A program made the position numbers and the translations under genes. A DNA stretch of 64,000 bases from Asterochloris sp. CNOR1 (taxonomy: Eukaryota > Chlorophyta > Trebouxiophyceae > Trebouxiales > Trebouxiaceae), in NCBI GenBank assembly GCA_963969365.1, contig OZ017746.1, positions 124,001 through 188,000 of the forward strand, given 5' to 3'. Under the pieces are notes generated by a model, which made no database searches, was not told the origin of the DNA, and worked only from the letters and a program-made list of their open reading frames with translations. Positions 9,473-23,016 of this stretch are shown piece by piece (position 1 is the stretch's first letter; each line of letters starts with the position of its first letter).

Positions 9473-12400
9473 ATGAGCACTCCAGGCCCCAGCCCCAATG
9501 CCAGTCCCTCCAAGCCCGGAGCCAAGTCTGGACTGCCAGACAAACTGGCCAATGCCAGTCTGGAAGAGCTTCAAAAGATCACCATGGATTGCCTCAAGAA
9601 GCTCAAGGTGCCACTGCAGGCCCCCAAGTGCCCTGCGCAAAGTGCAGTAGCCTGCTCCACTGCAGCAACCCCATTATGATGATGCCACAAATTCAGTCCC
9701 TCCATTTTCACACATGACGCAACAACCACTGGTGACTTTGCAGGCTCGCGACAAGAGAATTGTTGAGCTGGAGGGGGCCCTCAGGTCTGAGGAGGAAGCG
9801 CGCTCTGCAGCAGAGCAGGGGGCGCAGGCTGTGATGCAATTGCGCGACTCCGGGGCCCAGCAGAGCGAGGAGGCGCTGCGCGACCTGCAGCAGCAGCTGG
9901 TCACCCGCGAGCAGCAGCTGCAGGATGCCATGGGGGAGCGGGAGGCTGCTGAGGAGCAGCTGAGCGGCCTTAAGGGTTCCCTGCGCGTGCTGGCCCAGGA
10001 GCGGGACGAGGCTGTGCAGGTGAGAGGCTATGTGTACATAGGGCCTCGGATGCCCATGTCAGCCCTTGTGTAAATGCTGGCACGGGATGCTGTGTGTACA
10101 TAGGGGCCTCAGAGGCCCATGTCAGCCACTGTACGTGCTGGCCCAGGAGGCTGTGTGTACATAGGGCTTCGGATGCCCACAATAGTCCCTGTACGTGCCG
10201 GCCCAGGAGCAGGACGCGGCTGTGCAGGTGGGAGACATTTGAGGGCGCCGTGCAAGCCTGCCTCTGCTGTGAGGGTGCTGGTCTGCAAGCAGGTAAGGTT
10301 GTGCAGGAGATGGCGTGGGGTGCAACCAGGGGATACCCTGCTGAGGTTGCTCAATATTTGTAAAGGTGAAGGGAGGGCAATTCTGAGAGAGTATGGCATC
10401 TGCACAGAACGAGATCTCTGCAGATGCTGGCTCAGGAGCAGGATCAGGCTGTGCAGGTGTGGGGCACGTGTGGGGGCCTCTTGAGCCAGCTTTCAGGGGC
10501 ACCCTGAGGTGCTGACCAACTGAGAAGATCTGGCTGTGCCACATGGGTGCCCTGCTGGGCATGCTGGCTGGGGCGCTTTGGTGGACAGTTGGAGCACAAG
10601 TAGGGGCAGGTGTGAGCTGGCATACTGCATCTGAGAGACTGCAGGGCACCAGGGTGCAAACTGGTGCTGCAGTCCAGCCAATGGGCACAGCAAAGGACTG
10701 CTGCAGCTGGGAGCGACAAGTCCTGCGCTTGAGGCTGCACACAAACAGATCTTCATCCTAATCCACCATTCCCTGGTTGTGATTTATCAAGGCTCTGCTT
10801 GAGTCAGGACAGTGAGCAGCCTAAAACAGCGAGGCTTCTCCATGTGCTGCTGCAGAAAGAGCAGACGGTGTCTGGTCGGCTCAGCACTGTGGAAGCAGAG
10901 CTGCGGGCTGCCCAGCAGCAGGCTGCAGAGCACAAAGCTGCGCTGAGTGCCGCCCTCAAGAAGCACACACAGCAGCTGGAGGCTGCCAGGCAGAAGAGCG
11001 CCTCAGAGATCGAGGATCTGCAGGAGCGCCTGCATCAGGAGAGCTACCCTGTCCAGCAGCTGCTGAAGCAGGTGCAGACCCTGGAGGAGAGCGCTGCTGC
11101 CAGCCGGCAGGAGGTGGTCACGGAGCGGGACACTCTGCAGCAGCAGCTGGCTGCTGTCCAAGAGCAACAATTGGCTGACAAGCAGGCCTTGAGCTCTTCG
11201 GAGGCAGCAAGTGCTGCTGCTCAGGAGTGTGCTGATGCCCTTCGGGCAGAGCTTGCGGCTGCTGGTGAGGAGAGCAGGCAGCAAGCTGAGGCCCAGCAGC
11301 AGCTCAATCAGCAGCTCACTGCTGTGAGGGCAGAGCTGGCCGCCACTCAGAGCGCGGCAGCTGAGGCTAGCAGCCAGCAGGCTCCTTCCCAGCAGCAGCT
11401 CAAGCAGCAGCTTCAGGCCGCAAAGGCTGACTCAGATGACGTCCAGGTGGATCTGCAGACCCAGCTGGCAGAGGCCCGGCTGGTGGCTCATCAGGCTCAG
11501 TCGCAGGTGGCAGCTGCAGAGCAGTCTGCTGAGCAGGCAAGGGCGCAGGCTGCGGCTGCAGAGGCTGCTGCGCAGGCTGGGGTCCAGAAACGAGACAGTG
11601 CGTTGTCCAGGCTGGCCGAGAGCGCTGAAGGGCAGCAGCAGGAGCTGTCTGAGCTGCAGGAGCAGCTCAGTGGTGTGCGGCACGAGCTGGAGCAGGCGAG
11701 GGTGGACGCAACTGAGCTGCGGGCACAGCTAACCTCTGCTCAGACAGCCAAGAAGCTGTATGCTGCGGCGCCAGATCAGCAAGCTGCACTGCAGGCTGAG
11801 CTGGCTGCCATGCGCCAGGAGCTGGAGCAGGCCAGGCGGTCCTCAGCTGACCTGCAGTCGCAGCTGGCTGCTGTGCAGACCGCCAACGTGCTGCACGCTG
11901 AGGCCGGCGGCAGGTTCAAAGAGGACCTTGCAGTGGCCCAGCAAGAGACAGAGGCCTTGCGGGCAGAGCTCCATGCTGAGCAAGCCAATCACAGGGAGGC
12001 GCTGCAGAGCCTGGAGCAGGGGCTGCATATCGCCAGCCAGCAGGCTGCCAGCCCTGCTGATCGGGCTGCTGGAGCTCTAGCAGATCAGGGGCCGCGTGAT
12101 GCACAGGACAAGCTGGCAGCTGCACAGACCGAGCTGGCTGAGGCTCAGGCTGCAGCTGCCAGCGCCAGGCAGGAGGCCACCCAGGCCAGAAGCCAGGCTG
12201 ACGCTCTGCAGGTACGGCCGTATACCACACAGCAATGCAAGTGCTCCAAACCCAAGAGGCGGCCAGGGGTCGTCTGTCCATTACAGCAGCTTTGCAGCTG
12301 TCTGACAGGGCCTGAAAGCTGGATAGCATGCGTGGCCTCGAAAATGCTGTCTTATCTGCTGCTTTGTCTATGCGATGTTGGCAGTGGCAGCCATCCCAAC

Positions 12401-15400
12401 TTTGACAATTTGTCTGTCTGGTGCACATTCTAATCCTCCTCTCATCTTCGAACCCCCTGGTGCAGGCCCATCTGCTGAAGCAGCAGCAGCAGACCACCAA
12501 GGTGGCCCACCCGGTCCTGGAGCAGAGCCCAGTGGACATGGTGATGAGCCTGGACCCCTCTGCAGCGCCAGAGGGCAGCCCTGAGGAGGCAGGTGGCAGT
12601 GGAGCTGCTGAGGCGCTGCCCAATGGGGGCAGTCAGGCAGACAACCTGAGGCAGCGGCTGGAGGCCCGGGAGGCTGCCTGCGAGGGCCTGCAGGAGCAGC
12701 TGGCTGCCGCCGAGGCCCAGCTGGAGAGCCAGCAGGTGACTGCAGGCTTTGCAGTGGGTGCAAGAATGGTTGCGAGGGCTGAGAGGTCGGGGTTGCGAGC
12801 TCCACAACTTGGCTGTCAATATCATGGTCGGGACCCCTGGTGGCTTGCTGCGTGCATCAACTGCATGCTGCCGGTCTGCTGCCGGGCTGCGTGTGACCAG
12901 GTGCAGGTGCCTGCCTGTTCCTGCATGTTGAATGAGATCCCATCTTGTCACAGGCTCCCTTTCAGTCCTGCACGCTCAAGCCTCTGTTAGGGCCTTCTCC
13001 TGCAGGTGGGTCCAGAGCAGCTCCAGACTGCCCTGGAGGAGGTCAGCAACCTGCAGCGCCGCCTGCAGCAGGCTGAGAGCACTCAGGAGCAGCTGCGGGA
13101 GAGCCGCATGCAGTGCGAGCGCCAGCTTCAGCAGGCCGGGGAGGAGGTGCAGGCTGCCCATGTACAGGTAGAGCTACACACATGCGTCTGCCACTCATGC
13201 CTTGCCTTGTCCAGCTCTTGGAACAGAGAGTTGTCTGCTGCACAGGCCAGCCAAGATGTTGCTTCTGGTCTGCCTCGTACACAGACTCTTTGGAAAGGCT
13301 CTTGGTGGGACAAAAGAGGGGGCCACATGCTGATGCATCACATCCTGCTGCAAATGCGGCCTTTGAGTGCATCAAGCGATCCTGAGCTGGGCAGCAGCAT
13401 ATATGGTAGAAGAACCTTGACAACTGCCAGACATGCTTTTAAGGCACAGGCAGAGGTCGCCCCAGCCTGTCTTGGCGCACACTGGCCAAGAAGGACCTGC
13501 ATCACATCCACAGACCCACCTCCAAATCTTCTGCTTGCCTAGTTTGGGAATACGCCAATGAGTAGTCATCCTGGACTGGATTTTCCCAGGACAGATGTTG
13601 CTGGCTGTTGCGACCTGCTCAACCTCGCCTGACAGCAGTGGCTGCGCTGCCGGCTGGTGGCTGCACTTGAGCAGCAGATTGCTTTGGTCATGGCCACGCG
13701 GCTGTACCAACCAACCCTGACTTGACATCAACATGATCTGCACAAGTCCCATGGCTCTCTTTGGGCCTTGCACCACACATAATATGCTCACTCCCTGATG
13801 CTCATGTTGCCATCTCTGCGGCGCAGGTGGGCAGACTGGAGGACCACATCAGTGCCCATCAGGCCGAGGTGGAGACGCTGCAGGCTCAGGCCGGCAGCAG
13901 CAGACAGGACCTGGCGCAGGCTGAGCAGGCAGCCCTAGAACTGCAGGGCAGGCTGGACCAGCAGGAGCAGGCAGCGCAGCGTTCAGCCGCCGACCGCAAG
14001 GGGCTGGAGGAGCGCCTCGCTGCGGCAGACCAGGCAACCCAGGAGCTGCAGGGCAGGCTGGAGGAGCAGAGGCAGGCAGCTGAGCAAGCAGCCTCGGGCC
14101 TTGAAAAGCTTGAGGAGCGCCTGGCTGCGGCTGAGAGGTCAGCTCAGGGAAGCCAGCATCAGGTGCAAGGGCTGCAGGCACAGCTGCAAGGCGCCCTCAA
14201 CCGGGCAGAGACCGCAGAGAGACAGACTGCTGGCCTGCAGCAGGACGCCAGCGCTTCCACGCTGGACGTGCAGCAGCAGCTGACTGAGCTGTGTGAAGGC
14301 CTTGCCACAGCCAGGGCTCGCTCAGAGAAGCTGGATGCAGAGCTGAGTGCTGTAAAGCAGGAGCTTGATGCTGCCAGGCAGGAGCAGGACACTGCACAAC
14401 AGGCGCCGGCTACTGTGCAACAGGAGCTGGCGGCCACCAAGCAGGAGCTGGAAGCTGTGCAGCAGGAGTCGCATGCTGCCAGGCAGGAGCTGGCAGATGC
14501 TCGACAGCAGCTGCTTCAAGCCTCCCAGGCGGGCGAAGCCTCAGGAGCCGAGCTTGGTGAGCTGCAGAGCCAGCTGCAGCAGGCAACAGAGTCCGCCAGC
14601 CCTGCTGAGCAGCGAGCTCAGGAGCTACTGAGCGAGCTGGCAGCAGCACAGGACAAGCGCAACAGCCTCCAGCAGCAGCTGCAGGATCAGTCAGGCAGGC
14701 TTGAGACCACTGCTGCTGAGCAGCAGGAGGCTGCCCATGTGGCGTCTGGCCTCGAAGCTCAGCTCCGGGCCGCCAACTCTAGGGCAGAGTTAGCTGAGAG
14801 GGAGGCTGCCGATCTGCGGCAGCAGGTGGAGGCAGCTCACAGAGCCTCTGCTGAGCAGGTTGAGCAGCTTCAGAGGCAGCTGCATGAGTCCACCTCCAGG
14901 CTGAACACAGAGGAGGCTGCCCAGGGTGGTGCAGACATAGGGACTGCAGGTGCATTTGCTGAGCAAACGACTGGCAAGGGCAGCGCTGCTGTGCATCAGA
15001 CAGCTGGTGATGATAGCAGCCTGCAGGAGCAACTGCGCAGCGCAGATGCCCGCGACGGTCATGCTGAGCGCCAGGTGGCTGACCTCCAGGCTGACCTGGC
15101 CGCCGTTGCCCACAGCGAGCCTCTAAAGCAGCAGCAGCAGCAGAAGCAGCAACAGCAGGCAGACCCTGCTGCCGCTGCTGCTGCTGCTTTGGAAGCTGAG
15201 CTGGGCAGCAGCGCTGCTCTCATGGCGGTCGCCAGCACAGGCCCAGTGACTGCAAGCATTCTGGAGGCTAGCCCTTCACAGCTGGCTGACATGCTCGATG
15301 CTCCTGCTCCCTCATCCCCAAAGGTGAGACTGATCTCGTGGGGCCGCTTTGGCAAAGGCCTGCAAGGCAACACCCTGCTGCGCTGCCAGCTCTGTAGTGC

Positions 15401-18400
15401 AGCCCTATCTATCCGGCAGAGCCAGATTGTATAGACAATGTAGCTTAGCATGTCTGCTGGCGCACAGCACCCCTGGAGGCCCTGCAAGCTCCTCCTGTAG
15501 CGTTGCGTTGTCCACATGATGACATGCTGGCACAACAATTTCCTCAACTGTCTCCCTTTCCCGTATCCAGTCGGTGGCTTTGCTGCCTGCTCCTCCCATT
15601 GCATTGCATCATCCATGTTGCATCATGCTGCCACAACAGGCCCATTAGTTGGCATCCCTTTCTACATGCAGTCGACGGCTTCGCTACCTGCCAGTGCCGG
15701 TGTGTCCCCTGGCATGTCCTCAACGGCAGCTGAGCAGGGTGAGCTGCCGCATGAGGCAGCAGCTTTCGTCGCTGCCCAGCAGGCCAAGCATGAGGCTGAC
15801 ATGGTGGAGGCCAAGAAGAAGTTTATGCAGGGTGAGGCTTTGCAGGGCTTTGTACACATTCAGTCTGAGCAGACAGGAGGTCATCTGGTCTTTCAGCCCG
15901 CTTCTGACCTTCTGCAGCGCTTAAGTACGTATTCTTCCTTCTTTCTGGGGCACTGGCATGCACAGCAGCACCTCCCCGTCTGGCAGCCTGGATTGTACCC
16001 TGCGCTGCAATGCAGCCTGCACCTTGAGGACTTCTCAGTCCAGGCAGTCTTCGCTGCGGGCCAGCTCACCTCTGAAGGTGCTTCTGTCTGTCCTGCAGCG
16101 GCGCGGCGCAAGCAGCAGGAGTACAACAAGAAGGTGAGGGGCAGCCACTGGCGCTCACGTGCAGCCCAGGCTGCCACACTGCATGAACGTTGTCACGCAC
16201 GCACCTCTTCACCTGAGAATCTGCGCAATCTTACCAGCCCAGTGCCGCTGAGCCTCGACAGAGCTGTGACTGGTGCATCCTGTTTAGTTGTCAGTAGAGA
16301 TCAGTATCGACAACGCTTGGCCCCATTGTCTGCAGATGCTGGAGCTGGAGGCGGCAGTGAAGGCGGCTCAAGAGCGCGCTGCCACGCTAGAGGACCAGGT
16401 CTTCACGCTGCAAAGCGCTTCACCTGCGCCCCCACAGGCTGTGCAGGCTGACAGGTGGGGTTGACTGACTCACTTTCAATCTGAGGCACTCCTGGCAAAG
16501 CCGCCAGCCTGGCCGCCCACAGACTGGACGTTGTAGCCTGACCAGTCAGTGCAAAATGCTGCCCCTGCAAACCCACAAGCTGCACTGACACTTGGAACAT
16601 TGGTGTGCAGGGACGCCCCTGCCCAGGTGCCCCCTTCAGACCCTGCTTCTGCACAGGAGGTGAGCTGTCGTTGAAACGCGTCTGATCGCCCCTCTGCCCT
16701 GGCAGACAGACACGCACCAGCAGCTTTGTATGCATGTTATCGCATTCTGCACTTTACTGCAAATCAGTGAGCCTAACAAGAATACCCTTCTCTGCATGAT
16801 CTTGCCATGCCCTGTTTTGCCAAACATCCAAGCTGCACTCCCAATCACAGAGCAGGCTGTCCTTTATCCTCCTGTGCTGCCTGCGCTGCAGGGGCCGCCA
16901 CCTCCAGATGTGGCAGAGCTGCACAGTCAGGTGGCTGCTGCTCAGGCCAGCGCCCTGAGCTCTGCAGAGGCACTGGCAACGGCGCAGCAGCAGGTGAGGC
17001 ATAAGCAACCAGGGGGATCAACATGTGCTCGTCCAGGGCCGGCATGAGCAAGCGTGCGGCATATCTTCATGCCATAATTGGGTTGTGACTGGTTTGCAAC
17101 CCTCATGGCCGGTCTGTGACAAGGCATGAGCTTGGCCGACAACTTTGAAGCAGATTCTGCAGGCGTTCTTAAATGCTGTTGCCCCGCACTTCTTGTACCA
17201 GCACTGCCCACAGCACCTGTCTGCCCAGGCTGCAGCTGGCCAATGCACATGAGCAATGTGGTGGCTGCTCGAATGCGCTCCAGTGTGTCATGCTTTGGCA
17301 CATTGAGGTTGTTGACAGTGCAGGCGGCCAATGCCCAGAGGAGACGGGGTGAGCGGCTGAGGCTGTGCAAAGCCACATGTCAGGTGCAAAGCTCAAGCTG
17401 AACAACCAGCTGCGTGATTGTGCAGTTGATGAAGGCCACAAAGGACATGGAGGCAGCGATGGCGGGCGAGGCTCAAGTTCGACGGGACCAAGAGGCTGAG
17501 CGGGAGAAGGTCAAGCGGGCCATCACTGACCTGCGCCGCAAGCTGGACAGGTGGGTCCAGTTGCCAGGGGCAGTCTGGTGTTCACATTGCTTGGCAGGGG
17601 TGTCCAGCAAAACGGGCGCTGCCTGCATCTTGGTGGCCAGCGAGCACGACATCCCCTGCCTTACACCCTGAGGTGTTGGGTCTGGAAGCAAGGCGCTTCC
17701 AGTTGCAGTCAGCGCCGCCCGTGCAACTGTCTCCACTTTCCAGCATTGCCACCTGTGTATCACACAAACACCTCGCTCTACCTGCAGACAGGTCAACGAA
17801 ACCAAGAAGGTGGAGATGAGCGCAGCAGAGGCACGGGGGAAGGCTGAAGCTGAGAAGGAGGGTCTCAAGAGGGCTGTGGCTGCTGCCGAGGGGCGTTGCA
17901 CACAGGCTCAGGCAGAGGGGGCCATGCTGGAGGCAGAGCTGAAGGACTACAAGGTGGGGAGGGGGCACACTTGAACAGAGTCTTGAACATATCTTGAGCA
18001 GTCGGGAGGGACTTGTGAGACACATTTGCCTTGTGGTCACAGCCCCTTGGCTGCCCTAGCCGCGTGCAGAGGAGCCCAGGCTGGAGGCAGCCTGGTGGTT
18101 GCTTATACTTGGCTGCCCTGACCGAATGCAGAGGGGCTGACAAAGAGCTCAAGGACTGTATTGTGCTGCAGCGCTGCCGCCGCCAATGATGCAATTATGG
18201 GCGGCAGCAGAAAATACTCCCATTGGGTTAAAAACCCACACTGGACTCGTACACACTGCAGGCACGCGCGCATGCACTGCTGAAGGCCAAGGATGCCGCC
18301 CTTACCTCCGCACGTGAGGGCCTGGAGCAGGAGTACGCGCAGCAGCTGCAAGCTCAGGAGGCGGCGGCAGCAGAGGCTCATGCCCAGGCTGAGCAGGCGA

Positions 18401-21400
18401 GCCATGTTGTGCACCTGTCCTGTGGCGAGCGGCAGGAGACACCATTTGTGGCCTGACTACCTGTGTTTGCCACAATTTTGCTGCCCTTTTGCCAGCTGAG
18501 CATGAGGCCGCTGCCCTGTTTGCAAAGCAGTGTGCGGCCTGACTGCTGATGCACGGCAGAGGCCATGCAGGCCTCACGGAGCTGGCTCCAGGATCAATGC
18601 CGTCCGGCCCTGCAGATTGCGCCACACACAATTGTAACATCCAACCCTGGTCTGTGCAGGTGCTGACAGCTGCCTATGCAGCTCAGGCGTGCAGCTTGCA
18701 CAGTGCAAGACAATCATGTGTCTCACAATCTAAAGGCATGGGCAGCTACCCATGCTAGCAATCTGAAGACAAGTCTTGACGTCACTTGTGGCACTGTGCA
18801 GGCGCTGACGGATCTGGACGCCGCCCGGGAGCGCAGCCAAGCAGAGGTGCGCCACCTGCGTGAGGGCTTCCAGCAGCAGCTGGAGGAGGCACGCACGCTG
18901 GCCACTGAGAGCAAGCAGGCGGCCGCGGCGGCTGCAGGCTCAGTGGGGCAGTGGCGCAACAGGTGGGGTGGGGTTGGGACTCTAAACCTCAAGGCAGAGA
19001 GTTCCCTGTATGCCGTTCTGGGGTCGTGCACCCATAGGCCACCAGTGGCTTGCTCAGCAGCTGAGGCTGCATGCACTGCTACCCTAAGGATGTTGCAAAG
19101 TTGGCTGTCATTTGCCGTATGCAATTCATTGAGATGCCTTTCCGGCAGACAGGCGTCAGCAGCGCCATGAGGGTTGGAAGACACGCACTCAATGTGTTGG
19201 CCACTGCCACTGTGCAATCGATCGCCTCATGACACCAAAAAGATCCACTGCCCTAATGATATGAGACTGGCATAGGCCTGACTGCCATTGAGGCCTCAGC
19301 AGCGTCATGGGCCTCAATCACACTGAAGCTTTACGCGCAGATCATAGCCAAAAACACGATAAAGCGTCCTGGGTTTCAGATAACCATTTTGAATGGGGTC
19401 TTGGCAGACTCAGATACACTTTCAACTCTCGTCCTGAGGGCAGCTCTGACAGAGTGACCTCTTGCCCCGCAGGTGTGAGACTGCAGAGGCCCGGGCTCAG
19501 GCAGCCCAGTCCCAGCTGGAGGAGGTGCTGGCCAAGAACGGCCAGCAGGAGCTGCAGGCAGCCCAGGCTGAGATCGACTCCCTGCGGCAAAATCTGGTGG
19601 CGGCCACGCAGGAGGCTGAGAGCTTCAGGTGGGCATATTACATCCCGTTGCTTGCTTTGTGCAGACAGAAGTCTGCACTGGCAGGTCAGCTTCCATCAGC
19701 CGCCACCAGCCCCCAGAGCGTGCTGCTGCACCTGGCGCCTTGTAAGCTGCTGCCTGCCCACAGGTCCACCAGTGAGGCCGTGGCTGAGGCCAAGGATGAG
19801 GAGCTGTCGCGGGTGCTGGGCGCCAACGCAGCTCTGCGCTCCCAGGTGGAGGCTCTCAAGTCTACACAGGTGAGGTTGGGCAGTATAACTTATGACTGAC
19901 CTGATTTGGGCGTTTGGAGGACCAGGTTGTTCCCAGGGAAAGTGCATATTTGACCTGCCAGGTGGTGCCCGCAGAGTCTTAGCAGGGCCAGCCGCATTTG
20001 TGACCAAAATGGTGCTCACCATGTATGCAGGACAAGCTAAGTTGCGGGCCAAATCTCCCACTCAAAGTATGCACAGGTGGTTGCAGGCACCTGATCATCA
20101 ACTCTGATTGCATCTGCTGTCTCACTTAAGTTGTGAGGTGCGCAGAGCACATTGAGCTGGGCTGCGGTGGGCCAGGGCTTTTGCGCCGTGGAGCAGGGCA
20201 TCAGTTTGCTGTGCATTGCTGTACTCCATTGCTGCAAAGCGTGTGCAAGCTTGGCTTGCGGTGGCTGCAGGCAGCAGCAGAGGCGCCCAGCGAGGCCGAC
20301 GGCGCAGACTGGGGTGGCTTCAGGCGCCGCCCGAGCAGCGCTCTGCCCGAGGCACACAGCGCTGCAGGCTCCATCCTGCCAGGCAAGCCACCTGCTTAAA
20401 ATCCTGAGTCACCATGGTGTGAGAAACAAGATCCCAGGCACATCAGGGAGGTTCCAGCAGGCGCACTGCAAAGCATCAGCCTCAGGGCGGACTCACCTGT
20501 GAGCATAAAGAGAGGCACCTGAGACACTCCCCAGCCTGCAGTGCAGCGCTTGCAGCCCCCGCATCATATACAGTGAAGGTCTAAGTGCTTCACCTCTCTT
20601 TGGGCAGCTTGGCCCTTCAGCACCATATGCTGTGCTGTGCCTTGACAGTGCATGCCTGCCCATTGCTGAATAGAAGCTGCCCTGATGCCGCTTGCCCCAG
20701 CCCAAGGCTGCAAAGTATTGCACAGTGCATGCTGGCCCGTTGCCAATTGTGGAACCTGCTCTGATTGCGCTTGCCCCAGCTCTAGAGGCTACAGAGACCT
20801 GCACAAGGCATGCCAGCCCAATGCCAAATTGTGAGGCCTGCTCTAAATCTGCTTGCCCCAGCCTTAAATGCTGCAAGGCATCACACAGTGCATGCTGGCT
20901 TAAGTCCAACTGTGACACCTGCCCTGGTGCTGATTGCCGCAGCCTGTATGGCTGCAACGCGCCACAGACTGACTGCTGGCTCACTGCTCATTGATAATGA
21001 TAAAACGCATCTCAACTTCTGAAGCTAAACCCCTCTGTGCACCGCAGGCTTCCAGTCAGCAGAGCAGGAGGTGCGCGAAGGCCACAGGTGGGGCACAGGT
21101 GGCGGCCTCCCGCGGCGGGACAGCACCAGCAGCTTCATGAGCAGCCGCCTCGAGCGGGGCAGCGAGTCCGGCCTGCTGGACAATCTGCTTCAGGAGGGTG
21201 GCCTCCCGGTGAGGAGTCTGCACTCTTGATATTGAAAGGCAGCATGCTGTTGGCTGACCTGAGGCAGCAGGGCAGGTTCACTGGGAGGCATGATCTGACC
21301 TCCAAGAATCGTTATTCTTCCTGGGGCAATCTGCAAGGCGTCCGGGCATCTTGGCCTGCGCAGAGTTGACCCGCAGGGGGCTGGATTCATGAGGCTGCAC

Positions 21401-22921
21401 CAAGGTCTGATTGAAAGAAGGAGGGCTCTCAGAAACCTTTTCTTTCACTTGATCAGCGCCAACGTTCTGCCTGAGTTGGCCCTGCTGGGGCTGGCAGGGT
21501 GCCAGGGTCAGCTTTCCCTTCCCACCATTGGCCCATCACGTCTGTAGCTGCATGCCTGCGGCTGCACCGCAAAGCCCTTGGTGAAGGCGTGAAGGCCCGA
21601 GATTTGAAAAGAGGCATGTGCTCACACAGGCGCACTGCAGAAGACAGCCCTGCTGCGTCAGGCTGGGCCTACAGGTCAGCTGTTCCTCTCACCTTTGCGC
21701 CCTCAGAAGCTCACACTGGTGCACTGCAGGAGTCGGCCCAGCTACGGATGGCAGGGCGCCTGGCTGGGCACAGGGATCAGCTGTTCCTCTCACCTTTGCG
21801 CCCTCATGTGCTCAGGCTGCTGCATTGCAGGAGTCGGCCCTGCTGCGCTTGGCTGAGCGCCAGGCGGGGCGCGAGGAGGAGCTGCGCGCCGCGCGGCGCC
21901 GCTGCCGGGAGCTGGAGGCGGAGGTGGCAGACCTGCAGCGGGAGGTGGCGCTCCATCAGGAGCAGGCCGCTGCCCTGAAGGAGGTGAGCCTTTGGGGAGG
22001 TTGACTGGGCTGACGTGAGATTGAGGGAACACGTTACAGCCTGGCACGGTACGAGTTGCAACCTGCGTGCCAGCCAGTCACGGCTGGGGGCCCTGCGTCA
22101 GGAGCAGGCCGCCGCCCTGAAGGAAGTGACCCTTGACGGATCTAGATTGGGCTGACGTGAGAAGGGGGGACACGCCATTGCCTTGCATAGTGCAAGTACT
22201 CACCTGCCTGCCGTTCTGCTGTGGGAGGGGCATCACTTCTGAGGCAGGCCTCTGGTGCTGGCATGTTGCAATTGGCGTCCTGCATGTTGACCTGCTTTGG
22301 CGGCCAACATGCTTCTGCAGCTGGTGAGGGCCACATGCAGATGATGTGCAGGAGTGACCAGCTTCCGGAACCCCGCTGTTCTTGAGCAGGGCCCTGGCAT
22401 GCCCCTTAAATACGTGCAAACAGGGCCTGAACATGTGCTGCAGGTGCTGCGGGAGGTGGAGCGGGCGGGGGAGCGCGCCAAGGTGTCTGAGGGCAGGGGC
22501 GCAGATCTTGAGTACCTTAAGAACATCCTCCTCAAGATGTACGAGACAGGTAAAAGTCGGCAGTCCAGTGGCTTGCTGCTTGGAGGTGGAGAAATTCATT
22601 GAGCAGGCAGGTGGTCTTGATCTGTGCCTGCATTCGGACACTGAAGTGGGCAAGACAACGCTTCGTTTGGGATCTCCCTCATGCCCCTCTTCAGGTGAAG
22701 CTGTGACTCTCCTGCCAGTCGTGGCCAACATCCTCAAATTCAGCCCCGAGGAGCAGAGGCGATGCCAGGCTGCAGCCTCTGCGCGTGCGAGCAGCATCTT
22801 TCAGGTGCCCCAGGAGGGGGGCACCTCAGACCCCTCAGCAGCAGACTATGGCAGCGTGCTCACAGGCTGGACCTCCTGGGCATTTGGCAGTGAGCCCACA
22901 AATGGCTCAGGACCATCCTGA
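9473..22921 (+). CDS. GRIP-domain golgin (long coiled-coil trans-Golgi tether)
   Basis: A 22-exon gene of 1,922 residues; all phases close. Exon starts: 9473, 9744, 10856, 12466, 13006, 13827, 15672, 16099, 16336, 16611, 16892, 17426, 17788, 18262, 18802, 19473, 19764, 20271, 21048, 21831, 22444, 22695. The first 45 residues carry KLANASLEELQKITMDCL, like the N-termini of GRIP golgins. Nearly everything after is Gln/Glu/Ala-rich heptad coiled coil. The two largest exons (10856-12211 and 13827-15323) encode 452 and 499 residues. The C-terminus is a GRIP domain split by one intron: LEYLKNILLKMYETG, then LLPVVANILKFSPEEQRRC. It includes the Tyr used by family members to bind Arl1 GTPase. Predicted role: vesicle capture at the trans-Golgi. 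Two introns (after 18396 and 20382) use GC donors. Several introns hold copies of their own exon borders. Confidence 0.92.
10010..10222 (+). repeat. About 62-bp tandem repeats carrying a splice-donor copy (golgin intron 2)
   Basis: The last coding bases of golgin exon 2 (GTGCTGGCCCAGGAGC.. through GCTGTGCAG|GTG) and the intron sequence after them (GTGTACATAGGGC) recur at periods of about 63 and 61 bp: GTGTACATA lies at 10031, 10094 and 10155. The array ends in another near-intact exon end (GCCCAGGAGCAGGACGCGGCTGTGCAG|GTGGGAG, split here as two motifs, near 10201-10230). A further copy lies near 10424-10460. Confidence 0.8.
20640..20985 (+). repeat. About 80-bp tandem array in a golgin intron
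   Basis: Four to five diverged copies of a unit containing CACAGTGCATGCTGGC, then CCAATTGTG, CCTGCTCTGAT and GCTTGCCCCAGC. Copies fall near 20645, 20722, 20803 and 20883, with a period of about 80 bp. Non-coding; sits between exons 20271-20382 and 21048-21208. Confidence 0.75.
21621..21850 (+). repeat. Acceptor-side exon-border copies (golgin intron before exon 21831)
   Basis: The true acceptor and exon start, TTGCAG|GAGTCGGCCCTGCTGCG, at 21825-21850 are preceded by copies at about 21721 (CTGCAGGAGTCGGCCCAGCT) and 21636 (CTGCAGAAGACAGCCCTGCTGCG). The linking intron TCAGCTGTTCCTCTCACCTT is also duplicated (about 21676 and 21778). Period 90-100 bp. Confidence 0.8.
22098..22165 (+). repeat. Donor-side exon-border copy (golgin intron after exon 21831-21983)
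   Basis: The end of exon 21831-21983 and its intron start (CAGGAGCAGGCCGCTGCC, CTGAAGGAG|GTGAGCCTT, then GGGCTGACGTGAGA) recur about 142 bp downstream as CAGGAGCAGGCCGCCGCC, CTGAAGGAAGTGACCCTT and GGGCTGACGTGAGA. The copied donor has lost the exact GTGAGC. Confidence 0.8.
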
Positions 22922-23016
22922 ATTGATGTCATAAAACGGCTTTGAACTAGGCAACAATATATGCCTGAAACCTGTCTGTTTTGTTTTCACTAGCTGGCTC
23001 ATCTGAAGAGCGACTC

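Noticed and set aside
11916-12623. 235-residue open frame on the minus strand inside the golgin gene, and similar antisense frames at 13849-14181 and 14159-14440
   Set aside because: They are mirror frames of Gln/Glu/Ala-rich coiled-coil codons (CAG/CTG-rich), composed of Leu/Ser/Cys runs without domains, over exons with clear plus-strand phase.
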